Shown here: piece after piece, positions 1 through 10,465 of the stretch
How the letters are laid out: each line of letters opens with the position of its first letter
How positions within the stretch are numbered: position 1 is the stretch's first letter
NCBI GenBank assembly: GCA_942486035.1
Contig: CALNXK010000095.1
Location: 1,218,501 to 1,282,500, forward strand
DNA length: 64,000 nt
DNA from: Porites lobata
Taxonomy: Eukaryota; Cnidaria; Anthozoa; Scleractinia; Poritidae
Reading direction: 5' to 3'
Program-made: the position numbers and the translations under genes
The notes under the pieces: model-generated
Database searches by the model: none
The model's input: the letters and a program-made list of their open reading frames with translations, nothing else
Told to the model about the DNA's origin: nothing

Positions 1-158
1 TGATAGAGACCTCCTTCCTTTTCTAATGTAAATTTTGCTTAAAAAATACTATTTAGAAAAACAATTAAAACATGATTTACATAATAGAGCAAGCAGGGTT
101 GTATCAAAACAAGGTCAACTCCGCCTCGTTTCCAACTGTAAATGTAAAATGGGCTATA

Positions 159-331
159 GAGCGTTTTAACTCACGTGGCCAGCATCTATGCAAATTTATT
201 GGAACAAAAGAAAACGTTTGCATAAGAAAAGAGTTCAACTCCCGCAGGATTGGTTTGGAACACCAAAATGGCCGCCGTTTCATTGTTTTGGGACACCAAT
301 ATGGCCGTCGTGACGTCATGTGAAAACACTC
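159..331. mobile_element. TA-flanked MITE, copy 1 of 3 in window
   Basis: A 173-bp element with inverted ends (GAGCGTTTT...AAAACACTC), flanked by TA on both sides. Related copies lie at 53548-53722 (same orientation) and 55626-55765 (inverted). The shared core contains GGATTGGTTTG and a segment around GACACCAATATGGCCG. It sits in an intron of the MCCC2-like gene. Confidence 0.75.
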
Positions 332-952
332 TATTCGTGCAACGGTCACTTAATTATAAAATGTTCTCTTGGAAGCATGTGCTGTTTCGATAGAGATATT
401 TACATTGCTTAAAAGCAAAGACAAAGAAAAATTACAACTAGACAATGAACTAAATTTTGAAATATTGTACCAGTAAAATAAGATAGAATTTAAATACAGG
501 GCTACAAGTGCGCCTCTTCTCTTAGATAAAATTCAATCTTGTTTAAATCATTCTTACTTTCAAACGAGGTCAGAAAGGCTAATTATCATACATATAAAAG
601 AATGTATTAATAGTTCGTCACTAAGAAACTGGTCTATAGTGTGTCATTGCATCTCAGTCCGTATTTAGAATTCGGTTTGAGTGAAACAAGATCACTGATA
701 TATCGCGGAGCCGCACCATGAATGGCCTTGTACGTGATAAGAATAATATTAAAGTCAATCCTGTGTTTCACGTTTAACCAGTAAAGATTAGTTAACAAAG
801 AAGTGCTATGACAGAATCTAGGAACTATCTATATTATCACCCAAGACCTTTATCAGACTTGTCCGTCAAATACGGGTTTTAAAGAAAGATACGGCCATTT
901 AGACCAGCTGTTAGGTAAATTAACTTTAAATAAGCTTAATCTTTCTTTTCAG

Positions 953-1051
953 TGTGGACGTTCGTTTGAGCCTCGCTTCCTCTTCACCTGGCCCACTGCT
1001 CAGGTTGCCATGGATACGGCGGAAAACATGGTGGACATTTGCGTTGTCGAG
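953..1051 (+). CDS. MCCC2-like gene, exon with CGRSFEPRFLFTWP
   Basis: A polypyrimidine tract ending TCTTTTCAG precedes the exon and GTAATG follows it. It is 33 whole codons long (phase 0 to 0). The G-R-x-x-x-P-R-F-L-x-x-W-P pattern is the carboxyltransferase C-lobe signature. Confidence 0.8.
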
Positions 1052-3721
1052 GTAATGTATTCTTGCAGTACAGAAGGAGGTAGGCGTAAAAAGGTTTGAT
1101 TGAACACGTTTATCTGTGCTTAGGGCCTTTGATTCGATGGCCCAAAGCTATCTCGGTAGTACTGGAACACTGACTAATTCAGGGCTGGAAGCTCAATCAA
1201 ATGTCTTAAACTCTTATTAGACAAAGAGAGACGCGCTTACTATTTTAGGGCAGAAAAGGCGGTATCACTTCGTCCCATCTGTGCTTACTATTTCTTGAAT
1301 GTTCTCGCTTAGAATACGTAAACTGTAGTCGACTAGATAAAAGTTTCAAAACTTGGAAAAAAAACCTTTCTGACGGCAGGTATGGGGAATTTAAAACTCG
1401 AGTTTCTGTTGATTTTGTTTTCTGTAGAACGGAGGTGAAAATGATCAAGCGGACGAGGAGAAACGTCAAGCATTAAAAGACAGGTTACTTAAAAAGTAAG
1501 ATTGGCTCTTGTGTATATTACTGTAAATCAGCCGTGAATTTGATGTCGTGGATAAAAAGTAACAAAACCTGCTAAATGTCTGTTAAGCAGGCACAATTCT
1601 CGATGTATATCGATAAGGTGTCGGCGATGTGTATCGGTGATGAATATCGGTTAGGTATCAGTGATTTATATCGGTAAGGGTTCGGTGATGTATATCGGTA
1701 CGGTGTCGGTGATGAATATCGGTAAGGTGTGGGTGATGTATATCGATAAGGCTGTCGGTGATGTGTATCGGTAAGGTATCGGTGATGTATATCGGTAAGG
1801 TATCGGTGATGTATATCGGTAAGGTATCGGTGATGTATATCGGTAAGGTGTCGGTGATGTATATCGATAAGGTTTCGGCGATGTGTATCGGTGATGTATA
1901 TCAGTAAGGTGTCGGTGGTGAATATCGGTGAGGTGTCGGTGATGTATATCGGTAAGGTGGGTAAGGTGTCAGTGATGTATATCAGTAAGGTATCGGTAAT
2001 GTATATCGGTAAGGTGTCGGTGATGTATATCGATAAGGTTTCGGCGATGTGTATCGGTGATGTATATCAGTAAGGTGTCGGTGGTGAATATCGGTAAGGT
2101 GTCGGTGATGTATATCGGTAAGGTGTCGGTGATGTATATCGATAAGGTTTCGGCGATGTGTATCGGTGGTGTATATCGGTAAGGTGTCGGTGATGTATAT
2201 CGATAAGGTTTCGGCTATGTGTATTGGTGATGTATATCAGTAAGTTGTCGGTGTTGTATATCGGTAAGGTGTGGGTGATGTATATCGGTAAGGTGTCGGT
2301 GATGTATATCGGTAAGGTGTTGGTGATGTATATCGATAAGGTTTCGGCGATGTGTATCGGTGGTGTACATCGGTAAGGTGTCGGTGATGTATATCGGTAA
2401 GGTGTCGGTGGTGTATATCGGTAAGGTGTCGGTGATGTTTATCGGTAAGGCATAGTGATATATCGGTAAGTTGTCGGTTGGTAATATCAGTAGGTATCTG
2501 TAACTTGAGGTAACGGTGATGCATATCTGTGCTGTATATCGTTAAGGTGTCGGTGAAGTGGTGATTGCTTGTTTCTTAAGTATTTTGTTAAGTTTCCTAA
2601 AATATTTACTGAAGAATTCCTTCCAATAATTAGATTTGAGAGGGAATCAAATGCCTACTACGGATCAAGCCGATTATGGGATGATGGAGTTATTCTGCCT
2701 CAAGACACGAGGAAGGTAAGAATAACTACTAACTCTTTGTATGAGGAGAAGATTTATGCAAGGATCACAAACAAAACTCAGCGGACTTCTGTCATGGCAC
2801 GAGATTACTCAAGTATATTTCAATAACGTTTAGAAGTTCGTCTTCTGTTTCTTACTTTGCCAAGATTTGCTACGAACTGACGAGCAGCGATGTTCTTCCG
2901 GGACTTTCAAAGTTTTATCGTTCTCTTCTTGGCACGAGTGGGCGTCCACTGGCGAAGTCCGAGACAAGCCCATCTTTTCAGTGTACTGAGTCCGATTCTC
3001 TTCCTCTGAGTAGTTTGTCAGGCAGTCGTGGAAGATTGTCGCGAAATAGGCCTTTTTAGCTTGTCATTTCAGACCACTAGATGGCTATACTCCAGAGAAC
3101 TATTTCTTTCATTTATCGTCCCATGCACGTGGATGCCAGCCTGAATTTCGTCCGATTACTTCGAGTCGTTATTACTCCCTCAGTGAAGGCTGAATCGACC
3201 GGCTGCCAATGCCGTCCATTGACGTCACCAACTCCAATCAAAATCACTACCCGGTTTTCGGGTAGTGACGACGTCACTGGACGTCATTACCGGCCGGTCG
3301 ATTCAGACGTTGCTGAGAGGAGAAAACGACTCGAAGCAATCGGATGAAATTCAGGCTACGTGGATGCAAGTGCATATGCAGAATTCATGAAAAGACAAAG
3401 GTAAATTCCCTTGAGAACATCACGTGGTCTGAATTGGAAAATCAAAATGTGCAAGCTAAAATGTCTATTGATCATTAGTAAATGGCATTCGTCTATTCAC
3501 TGGCAATTGAGTGTAAAAGCAATGAATTTAGCGGTGAATTTTTTTTTGCAATTTAGCAGTGTTGGCTGTCATTTACCGCGTTCGCAGCAATTGATTTTTC
3601 ATTTCCAGAATTCACTTACGAGGATCTTTTTTTTTCGCAGTTCCTTGGTCTCAGCTTACAAGTCTCTCTTTCTTCAATTTCGTGCACAGAAAGGAGCAAG
3701 TTTGGTGTTTTCAGAATGTGA
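953..3721 (+). CDS. Acyl-CoA carboxylase carboxyltransferase (beta) subunit, MCCC2-like; last four exons, 5' partial
   Basis: Exons 953-1051, 1428-1495, 2634-2715 and 3641-3721 join in frame (phases 0, 0, 2, 0) with GT-AG introns and give the last 109 residues. Family marks: CGRSFEPRFLFTWPTAQ at residues 1-17, YYGSSRLWDDGVILPQDTR at 64-82, and the terminal FGVFRM at 104-109, which is how methylcrotonoyl- and related acyl-CoA carboxylase beta subunits end. In the family this subunit moves the carboxyl group from carboxybiotin to an acyl-CoA, normally in the mitochondrial matrix with a biotin-carrying alpha subunit. Oddity: the M-G-G-E-Q-A stretch that canonical MCCC2 carries just after the W-P-x-A segment is replaced by an unrelated acidic sequence, so this may be a divergent paralogue with another substrate. 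The start and earlier exons lie left of the window. The second intron holds a 24-bp minisatellite and the third a fold-back element. Confidence 0.8.
1428..1495 (+). CDS. MCCC2-like gene, short charged exon
   Basis: Acceptor TTTTCTGTAG and donor GTAAGA flank 68 nt that end two bases into a codon. It encodes a charged linker (N-G-G-E-N-D-Q-A-D-E-E-K...), where beta subunits carry a variable Glu/Lys-rich segment before the Y-Y-x-S-x-R-L-W-D-D-G block. Identity rests mainly on frame continuity with its neighbours. Confidence 0.72.
1601..2560. repeat. 24-bp minisatellite array, about 40 units
   Basis: The tandem unit is about ATGTATATCGGTAAGG plus TGTCGGTG (24 bp). Variant units carrying CGATAAGGTTTCGGCG recur at intervals. 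It fills most of the intron 1496-2633 of the MCCC2-like gene. Because 24 is divisible by three, short in-frame ORFs arise on both strands (an 8-residue M-Y-I-G-K-V-S-V repeat), but nothing suggests they are translated. Confidence 0.95.
2634..2715 (+). CDS. MCCC2-like gene, RLWDDG exon
   Basis: Starts after CAATAATTAG and ends at GTAAGA. The first base completes the codon left open by the previous exon. It encodes YYGSSRLWDDGVILPQDTRK, the most conserved C-terminal motif of the family. Confidence 0.85.
3137..3358. mobile_element. Fold-back MITE with 9-bp target-site duplication
   Basis: The ends are inverted repeats (CAGCCTGAATTTCGTCCGAT versus ATCGGATGAAATTCAGGCTA) and more inverted segments inside (GAATCGACCGG / CCGGTCGATTC) make it strongly palindromic. 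The direct repeat CGTGGATGC flanks it at 3128-3136 and 3359-3367. It lies in the last intron of the MCCC2-like gene. Confidence 0.85.
3641..3721 (+). CDS. MCCC2-like gene, terminal exon
   Basis: The acceptor TTTTTTTTTTCGCAG starts 27 codons including TGA. The protein begins FLGLSL and ends FGVFRM then stop, matching the family's C-terminus. The LGLS...FG(V/I)FRM spacing is normal for MCCC2. Confidence 0.85.
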   Translation, partial: FLGLSLQVSLSSISCTERSKFGVFRM

Positions 3722-4044
3722 CAAATCGACAGAGCTGATGTATATTTTTAGTTGAACTCAGTAAGCCATGCCAGTTGATCCGCGATGCATACGTGTTGAG
3801 CATTCAGCATCAGAGGATTACGTCATTAGGGAGATGTTTCTTTGCCAACAGCTACACTGATGTGTCAACCGACATCACATTCTATGAAGTTTCTGGAACC
3901 AAGTTCGGACGCTTGAAAAAAAAAATCTCGGACCAATCTTACTCTTAAGTCTAATATTTTATTGCTGACAAACAATAGCAACGATTGAACATTTTTGGAA
4001 CTCAGCTGGTTAGACAAAATTCCGAAGTCTTACTTGTACTTGGG

Positions 4045-4300
4045 CCATGTCCACACGAACCCGGGCATAATTACCTGATAATTGAAACCACATATTTTTT
4101 ATCTGGATTCGTGTGGACGGGGCCCTTAAACCGTCCTGGAGAGCGGTTTCAAAACAATGCCGTTTCGGTGTCCGGATTCACTGGTTTTGTGTGGACGGAA
4201 GGTCGATTCGTGTCGTATCTTTATGTCGTCACGCAACGCTCCTCCCCCCAAACGGCGTTTGTGTGGAGGAGCGTTGCGTGACGACTCAAAGAACGGCTGT
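4045..4300. repeat. GTGTGGACG repeat plus perfect hairpin
   Basis: CCACACGAACCCGG, CGTGTGGACGGGG and TGTGTGGACGG recur at 4050-4200. A perfect inverted repeat follows: 4225-4245 pairs with 4265-4285 (21-bp arms, GTCGTCACGCAACGCTCCTC...). A degenerate relative of the hairpin (GTCACGCAA...TTGCGTGAC) is at 40086-40123. Confidence 0.75.
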
Positions 4301-5107
4301 GTAGCAGACTAACTCGTACTCGAAACAACTGAAACACCTCATTTTCACACAATCTGTCTCTTTGTTATTTTATTTATTCATTATGTGCAGTTGTATAAGT
4401 AAAATATAGTTCATCATTCAGAGTAGAAACAGCAAGGAAGGAAACTGAAAACTTTTGAAGTTCACAGAGTTCATTTAGTGGATCGGAGGGAAATATATAG
4501 TACAGTGAACAAAATATTTTGTTTGTCATTTACAATTATTTACTCTTTCTTTTAACTCTAATAGCACTAATTGTTATTATTTTTGTATTGTATGATATCC
4601 GAAGTTGACCCGGAAACTTCCAAGGTTCTCTTAAAGTATTCACCACTATCACATTACCCATAATACCCATCGTCCGAAGGCGTCCGAAGTTGACACGAAC
4701 ACTGAGCGACTTCACGAGAATTTCGATTGTCCTGCAAGATTAACAAATTCTAGAAATTCTTTTTTGTTGACTGTACTATAAAAAAATAGAACAGAAAATT
4801 ACTCGAGGTTGTGAGATTTTCTAAAGAAAAAGTACTTTGTTTCCCTTAAGATTAGACGGTAAAAAGATTTTAAAAACGGTTACCGTAAAATTTCGCAAAA
4901 TAAGCCACTCCAAGTATAAAAAAATCTGTTAAAAATGCCTTTGTTGATTTGCATTCAGTTTGAATGGAAATACGAAACGCATTTCCGGTAATTCGTTGAG
5001 TCCATCGTGAGCCCAGAACAAGGATCTCTGCACTGCTTCGCAGACGTCTCTAACCGGGGTTAAATTACAACTGCGACGCAGGCTAGTTTGCTATTTAAGT
5101 ACGCGGT

Positions 5108-5236
5108 CAGCCTAGTCCCTAGGCGTTCTAGGCTCGGTCAATCCTGGACTCTACCGTGAGCTGTGACGTCACCGAGAGATACAAGCCGACTTCGCGCGGA
5201 CAACGGGGCAACAGAGAACGCCTAGGGACTAGGCTG
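5108..5236. mobile_element. Short inverted-repeat element with 9-bp target-site duplication
   Basis: The ends CAGCCTAGTCCCTAGGCGTT and AACGCCTAGGGACTAGGCTG are inverted repeats. GTACGCGGT flanks both sides (5099-5107 and 5237-5245). The CAGCCT terminus and 9-bp duplication resemble the element at 3137-3358. Confidence 0.85.
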
Positions 5237-5418
5237 GTACGCGGTATTTGCGACCATTATTTGTCTCAATAGACTGAAAAAATATTCATACAAATGTTGT
5301 ATACTTCGTAAAAAAAAAGTCTTAGCTAAACAGTTAAAAAAATGTTCCATTCACAAAACTCAAACACAGTCATTAAACACAGTAGTTTGTGTTTATCGGA
5401 AACCAAAAATGTGTGCTT

Positions 5419-5630
5419 GATCCTTTAAACCCCATTTTTATCCACAAACAGATTCTCCAGAGTGACCTCCATACATTAACTTAAATACATTGGTTAAGAG
5501 AAGTTAATAAATATCATAGTATTTTCCCTTTGGGATCAATTTGTTAATTCTCATAACGTTTCTCTTGGTGATGCATAAATATTGTTTGGAGAAAATTGGA
5601 GAAAATCACTACTGGGACTCAAAGAGTTAA
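5419..5630. mobile_element. TTAA-type MITE, copy 1 (diverged)
   Basis: Shares with 7831-8043 the order: TTTAA(G/A)CCCC end, CACA.ACA.ATTCTCCA, GTTAAGAGAA, TTAATTCTCATAAC, GGAGAAAATTG and ACTATTGGGAC...GTTAA. The terminal inverted repeats are worn. Confidence 0.7.
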
Positions 5631-5746
5631 ATCCGTGATAGCGAGTCTTAACGGGAATTTACTTCAGTCAAGGGTCCGTAATTTTTGCCGGGGGCATATT
5701 ATCTGGTGTGAACTGATTTGCTTAAGAGGCCAGAGTTTCGATTATA

Positions 5747-6205
5747 ATCAGGGGCACCCAACGACAGTTTCAATCAAGAGTACTCTTAGATTTCTAGAAA
5801 TGCATTTTGAGCGGCGCTATAAAATTTGTACCTGTTAGGTCATCCTAAGGGAACTTGAGTCTTTTCGAAATTACAAGGGCTTCAGTATTATTTTCCCGAA
5901 AATTTTAGATGCAATTGAACTTTTTACGAAAGTGAGAATTTTTCTGATTCCTCTCCATACATTTTTGAATCGGGAAGTTTTAGGTATCCATTTTTGTACG
6001 AAAAATAGCCTAACCTGGGCGGTAAAATGTGAAAAATTAAACTTCAGAAAGAGTAGGAAATTTATTAAATAAGCTTCGAAAATTGTACACGAATAGCATG
6101 GTCATATAAAAACTTTTAGCCGTCCTCAGGTGAAAGAAAATTCTAGGCAACAACTGCTTCTCCGAACAGAATATTTTACAGAAAACAATCGTTGGGTGCC
6201 CTGAT
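5747..6205. mobile_element. Fold-back element of about 460 bp
   Basis: The left end ATCAGGGGCACCCAACGAC is the inverse of the right end ATCGTTGGGTGCCCTGAT. The interior has no coding signal. The flanks are TATA/AT-rich. Confidence 0.65.
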
Positions 6206-7536
6206 ATACTAACATTCACTTTGGGTTAAAAACATGTCTGAATGAAGTCAAAATACCTATTATAAAAATGATAAATAATTCCTGGATAACTACAGTCTCA
6301 CTGCCTATTTGAGGGGACAAGTTTAAATATATAAAGTGTACTGCACTCGTATGTGTTATTTACATCATTGTATTGAATACTGTGCAATTGTTTGAAAAAT
6401 ATATACGGTGCTTTGAGGCCCGAAAACACGCTACAAATAAATAGTCACCAGAAAGAAACAACTATTCAAGCAGGGACGACTTTACACTGAAAATCACTCT
6501 ATTCTGTCGGAGCCTTGTTTCAAGCTTTGTCTAGGTCAGCGCCCACACTTGATCGAAAGCCTTCATTAACCTGGGGGCTCACACTGCGAGGGCTGGTTGG
6601 CAAGTTTCTGGTTTCAACTCCTGTCAAAAAAACAGATAGTTTAAGGTGGAGTCAGTGAACACCCCTTCAACACAAAACTTGTGTTGCCTCTGTTGCTTAC
6701 AAGTTTTCCGCCTGCGAATCATACGCTTTCGCAATCAACACTTACAATTGACTTCCGACAACTCGAACGGGAATCCTTGCGCTAACTCGAACCAAAGTCA
6801 ATTTCCCTTGGATTTCCTTCATACATTTACTGTAATTTTACCCTCTATAACTCGAACTTCCCGCTAACTCGAAGTAATTTTTGTTTCCCTTCAGACAGTT
6901 TCTATAATTAGAATGTTTTAAGCGCGTGACAAGTCGAAAAAAGACAAAAACAGTGTACTGAGCATATTCATAAACAACAGTGTCAATTCTTTGTCTTTAC
7001 TTTTATGTCAATCCAGTTCAAATTTAATGTCCATCCCTTAACATTAATCAAGCTTTGTTGCTTAAAAGGGGTGGTGGTCGGGGAAGGCCTGACTTTACCA
7101 TAATTTTCAGGGGGGGGGGGGGGGGAAGGAAAAAAACACTTAAGTCATACGAAGCGACGCAGGCGGGGGGGGGGGGTGGTTGAATCAATTCTCCATTGCA
7201 AAAAGACAAAAAAAAACTAGAGCGGAAAATAGAACAGCTCGATCAGAGGAAGTTGGAGGTCAAACAGCCCAAGATCAAAAACAAATCTAACCTGGGAGAA
7301 GGCGGTTTTTTTCGGGAAAAGCAAGAAAGTCGGAGGACGGTAAAAGGGGAAAAAAAGAGAACATCCGGCACTGAATAATCCAGAGCCGAAGAACTTTAAT
7401 GATGAACACGCCGCCTAAAGGAACATGTACTAAACATATAATATAGATTACGAAGGTTGATTTTCTCAGTCCTTAACTATCTTCTGTTCAGTCTCGGGGT
7501 CAGTCAAAAGGGGTAGGGGAGGGGATAGGGCGATCT

Positions 7537-10465
7537 TCACTTGCAGTACGTACCATCGTAGTCCGGAGGTGGATATCCGCCATTCTGAGTTTCATTACTC
7601 ACGGGCTTCTTGCCATTAGCAACAGCTAATTCATAACTAGCATTGTCTCCCGGCAAACCAGCCGGGTGGACTGGGGACAAACGGCCATTTTTGTGATCGT
7701 GCTCCTTCGCAGACTCATAAGGAGAAGGCCCAATCGCGCTGAGGATCACGGGAAGGTAGCACAATCCGTGAAACATTCCATAAAAGACTACACAGAAAAA
7801 CACCTGCAAAAGAAAAGTGGCACCGGTATTTTAACCCTTTAAGCCCCAATATCCACATACAAATTCTCCAAACTGATTTCTATACATTTCCTTTAAGAAT
7901 TAGTTAAGAGAAATTGATAAAAAATCAAAGTATTTTCTCTTAGGTGATCATTTTATTAATTCTCATAACCTCATCTCATGACAATGTAAGGATATTGTTA
8001 GGAGAAAATTGCTGTTGGTCACTATTGGGACGTAAAGGGTTAAGGCATTTTTTACCAGCTTCCCGGTTTGTCACCAATCTGACAAGACTGTAAAAGGAAG
8101 GAACAATTAATAAGGATGGATCATGGTCTAAAAAGTACGGCCGACTGTTTAAAAAGAAACACCATATCCACGCCTCATTAAAGCCGGTGTAGATTATTTT
8201 TTCTTGGTTAATAGGGAGCTTGACTAACAACGGCGGCGACGGCAACGGCTACGAAAACGTCACTTAAAAAATGAAATCACGCTTCCTCAAACTTTATCGC
8301 GCTTATTCCACCTCATTCAATTCGTCAAATCTTGGCAAATCTTTCTGGAGTTGAATTCAAAAAGACTGTATCAAAGTTCAGGAAAAGAAAAAGAAAGTCG
8401 TTGTCTTGTGTTCATGTAACATATATTTCAGCCAAAACATATTTATTACTCCCTTACAGCCAAAACAAAACCGTATCCACCATCCAAATTATCCAGCAAG
8501 GAGAGCCCATATCACGTCTATTTACCTTAAAGAAAGTCTTGAAAACGTACGAATTGGAAAACGCCAATAGCACAATGGCTAAAAATGTACTAAAACCACC
8601 GTTCCATACTGCTGGTCCAATATCGCGCAAGGTTGCGCGGGCGCGATCTAAAAAGGAAAACATTGTCTCTCATCAAAAAGGGACCCTTCAGCATATTTTT
8701 CACCTGTGTACGCATCCTCGGAGACCCAGGGGCAGTCAGTCAGGTCGGGAGAAAAGGCGGGACGAAAGCTCTTTCGCCCGTACTTGAAAACTTTCGTCCC
8801 GCCCTTTCTGCCGACCCAACTGATTGTCCCTGGGTCTCCGAGGATGGTGTACGGGGCATCTTTCACACAGTTATTTTAAGCGGGGATTCTCATTAACGTC
8901 GACGCCATATGGTATAGGCCATTTTCGAGTTCCAAAACCTCTCACTTTCAAAACGAGGCCAAGTTGAAAACCTTTCTTGTGAAAATGAGTTTCATTTGTA
9001 GGAGAATCAATGGCTTTGCACTTAGCCTCGCTTTGAAACAGAGGCTAGGGGCAACCCAAAAATACCCTATTGACTGCATCATATTATTAGGTGAAAATCA
9101 AATCCCGCACGAACGATAATCCCACCTCGCTTTCCTATGGTGTCCACATACAGTGCACTCTTGTTAAAGACACCTCTACAAGACGGACACTTCGGTAAAA
9201 CGGAAACCTATAGTTCGTCCCAACCTTTCTTTACTCCCTTTTCTTTGACTCTCCAAAGCCTATATAGCCCATTTATGGCAGTACCCCCCCCTCCCGCCCC
9301 CATACCCTCACCGTACGAGACCACGTTGAGGTTAGATCAGTATTCACTCTAACTTTAGATCTGTGGACGAAATTCTATGATATTACCATTCAAATAAAAC
9401 CTCTTTGGTAGAACTTTTGTATGGTTATATTTATTTCTTAGGATATCACTAAACGAAATTTGAAAAATTTTCCGTGATTTTTTCCCCTTAGCAACAAATA
9501 GGATAGCAAACATGACATTCATTGAGCGCTGTTAATTTGCTCAGGATCAAGATGGGTCTAACTTCACCCTGAACGAGGCCAGTGAAAATTATACCAGAAA
9601 AAAGATAAAATTATGAAGCAGTAATAATGAAATGCTGTCAAAAACCTACCGTATCGTGTGCCAGATATAATCATGAATGTGTGCGCAACATGAGACGCAT
9701 AATCCACAGACAGACCAACAGCCAGCACCAGAATGATGGTGTTCACAGTATCAATGGTCAGGCCCCAGAACTGCATTGTACCAGTAATACTGACCTATAA
9801 CAAGACTTAATGTAAGTAACACATTCACGCCTTGCGTACCTCTTCTTTCGAAACAGGTCGTGCATCGACAGCAAATTTAAACTTTCAAAATGATTTTAAC
9901 AGACACTGAATGGGCGAGAGTGATGACAAGAATTATGCAGATAGAGGAGGGTATTATTCCCTCAAGGCCGAAAGGCGTGGTAGGTGACACATTCGTGCCT
10001 TGCGTACCTCTTTCTTCGTAAACAAGGCTCAAAATATTGGCCGGTCAACGAACAATGTCCGGCCAAGATGACCATTTGTCCGGACAAACTTTCAGTTGGC
10101 CAGTCATTTTGACCAGTCAGGTAAATGGGTTTCAAAAAAAATAACTAGAAAATATGAATGTCACTTAGCTGTTTGTTAAAATAAAACAGAAACATCTACG
10201 TCTCTAAGTACGCTAAACGGACAACCATAAATATGGCATCACGTCTACTAACAAAAAAGGCGGGAAACAACAACACTCGAAAGTGGTTTTATTATTCGCC
10301 ACCTGCAAAGATGCATTCAACTGTAGTCAAAAAACTTACCAGAGTAAAGCCTACACAAGAAAAGACCATGAGGCACGTCCAAATGTTTGCGAGAACAACA
10401 AGCGTGACTAGGAATACAGCCATCAGAGCGAGGGCCATGTTACGAAAGAGTTCCTCTGAAATAAC
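7537..10465 (-). CDS. PTCHD3: PTCHD3-like gene, TM8-TM12 and cytosolic tail exons
   Basis: Exons 10340-10465, 9650-9794, 8526-8647 and 7537-7803 encode residues 656-874. They hold the second RND repeat: FWGLTIDTVNTIILVLAVGL followed by SVDYASHVAH (TM10), DIGPAVWNGGFSTFLAIVLL (TM11), VFFCVVFYGMFHGLCYLPVI (TM12, 787-806), then a roughly 65-residue polar tail ending DYDGTYCK. The stop TGA is at 7537-7539. Confidence 0.92.

Larger units (their letters stand above)
3722..7536. other. Intergenic region between convergent genes (MCCC2-like and PTCHD3-like)
   Basis: No supported exon. It holds a GTGTGGACG-type repeat with a perfect 21-bp-arm hairpin (4225-4285), an element with a 9-bp target-site duplication (5108-5236), a TTAA-type MITE (5419-5630), a fold-back element (5747-6205), TAACTCGAA-type repeat sequence near 6750-6880 and poly-G runs (7111-7124, 7165-7175). 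No convincing poly(A) signal could be assigned to either gene. Confidence 0.7.

Noticed and set aside
1..952. Further upstream exons of the MCCC2-like gene
   Set aside because: I saw no splice-flanked stretch matching the segment expected before CGRSFEPRF; the region contains only intron sequence and one MITE.
1891..2073. Open frame encoding an M-Y-I-G-K-V-S-V repeat protein
   Set aside because: It is a by-product of the 24-bp minisatellite (24 is a multiple of three) and lies within an intron of the MCCC2-like gene.
3081..3347. 88-codon open frame
   Set aside because: It lies inside the palindromic element 3137-3358, within an intron.
8332..8787. 151-codon open frame on the + strand
   Set aside because: It is the antisense of PTCHD3-like exon 8526-8647 joined to repeat sequence; the real coding strand is clear from TM11 and frame continuity.
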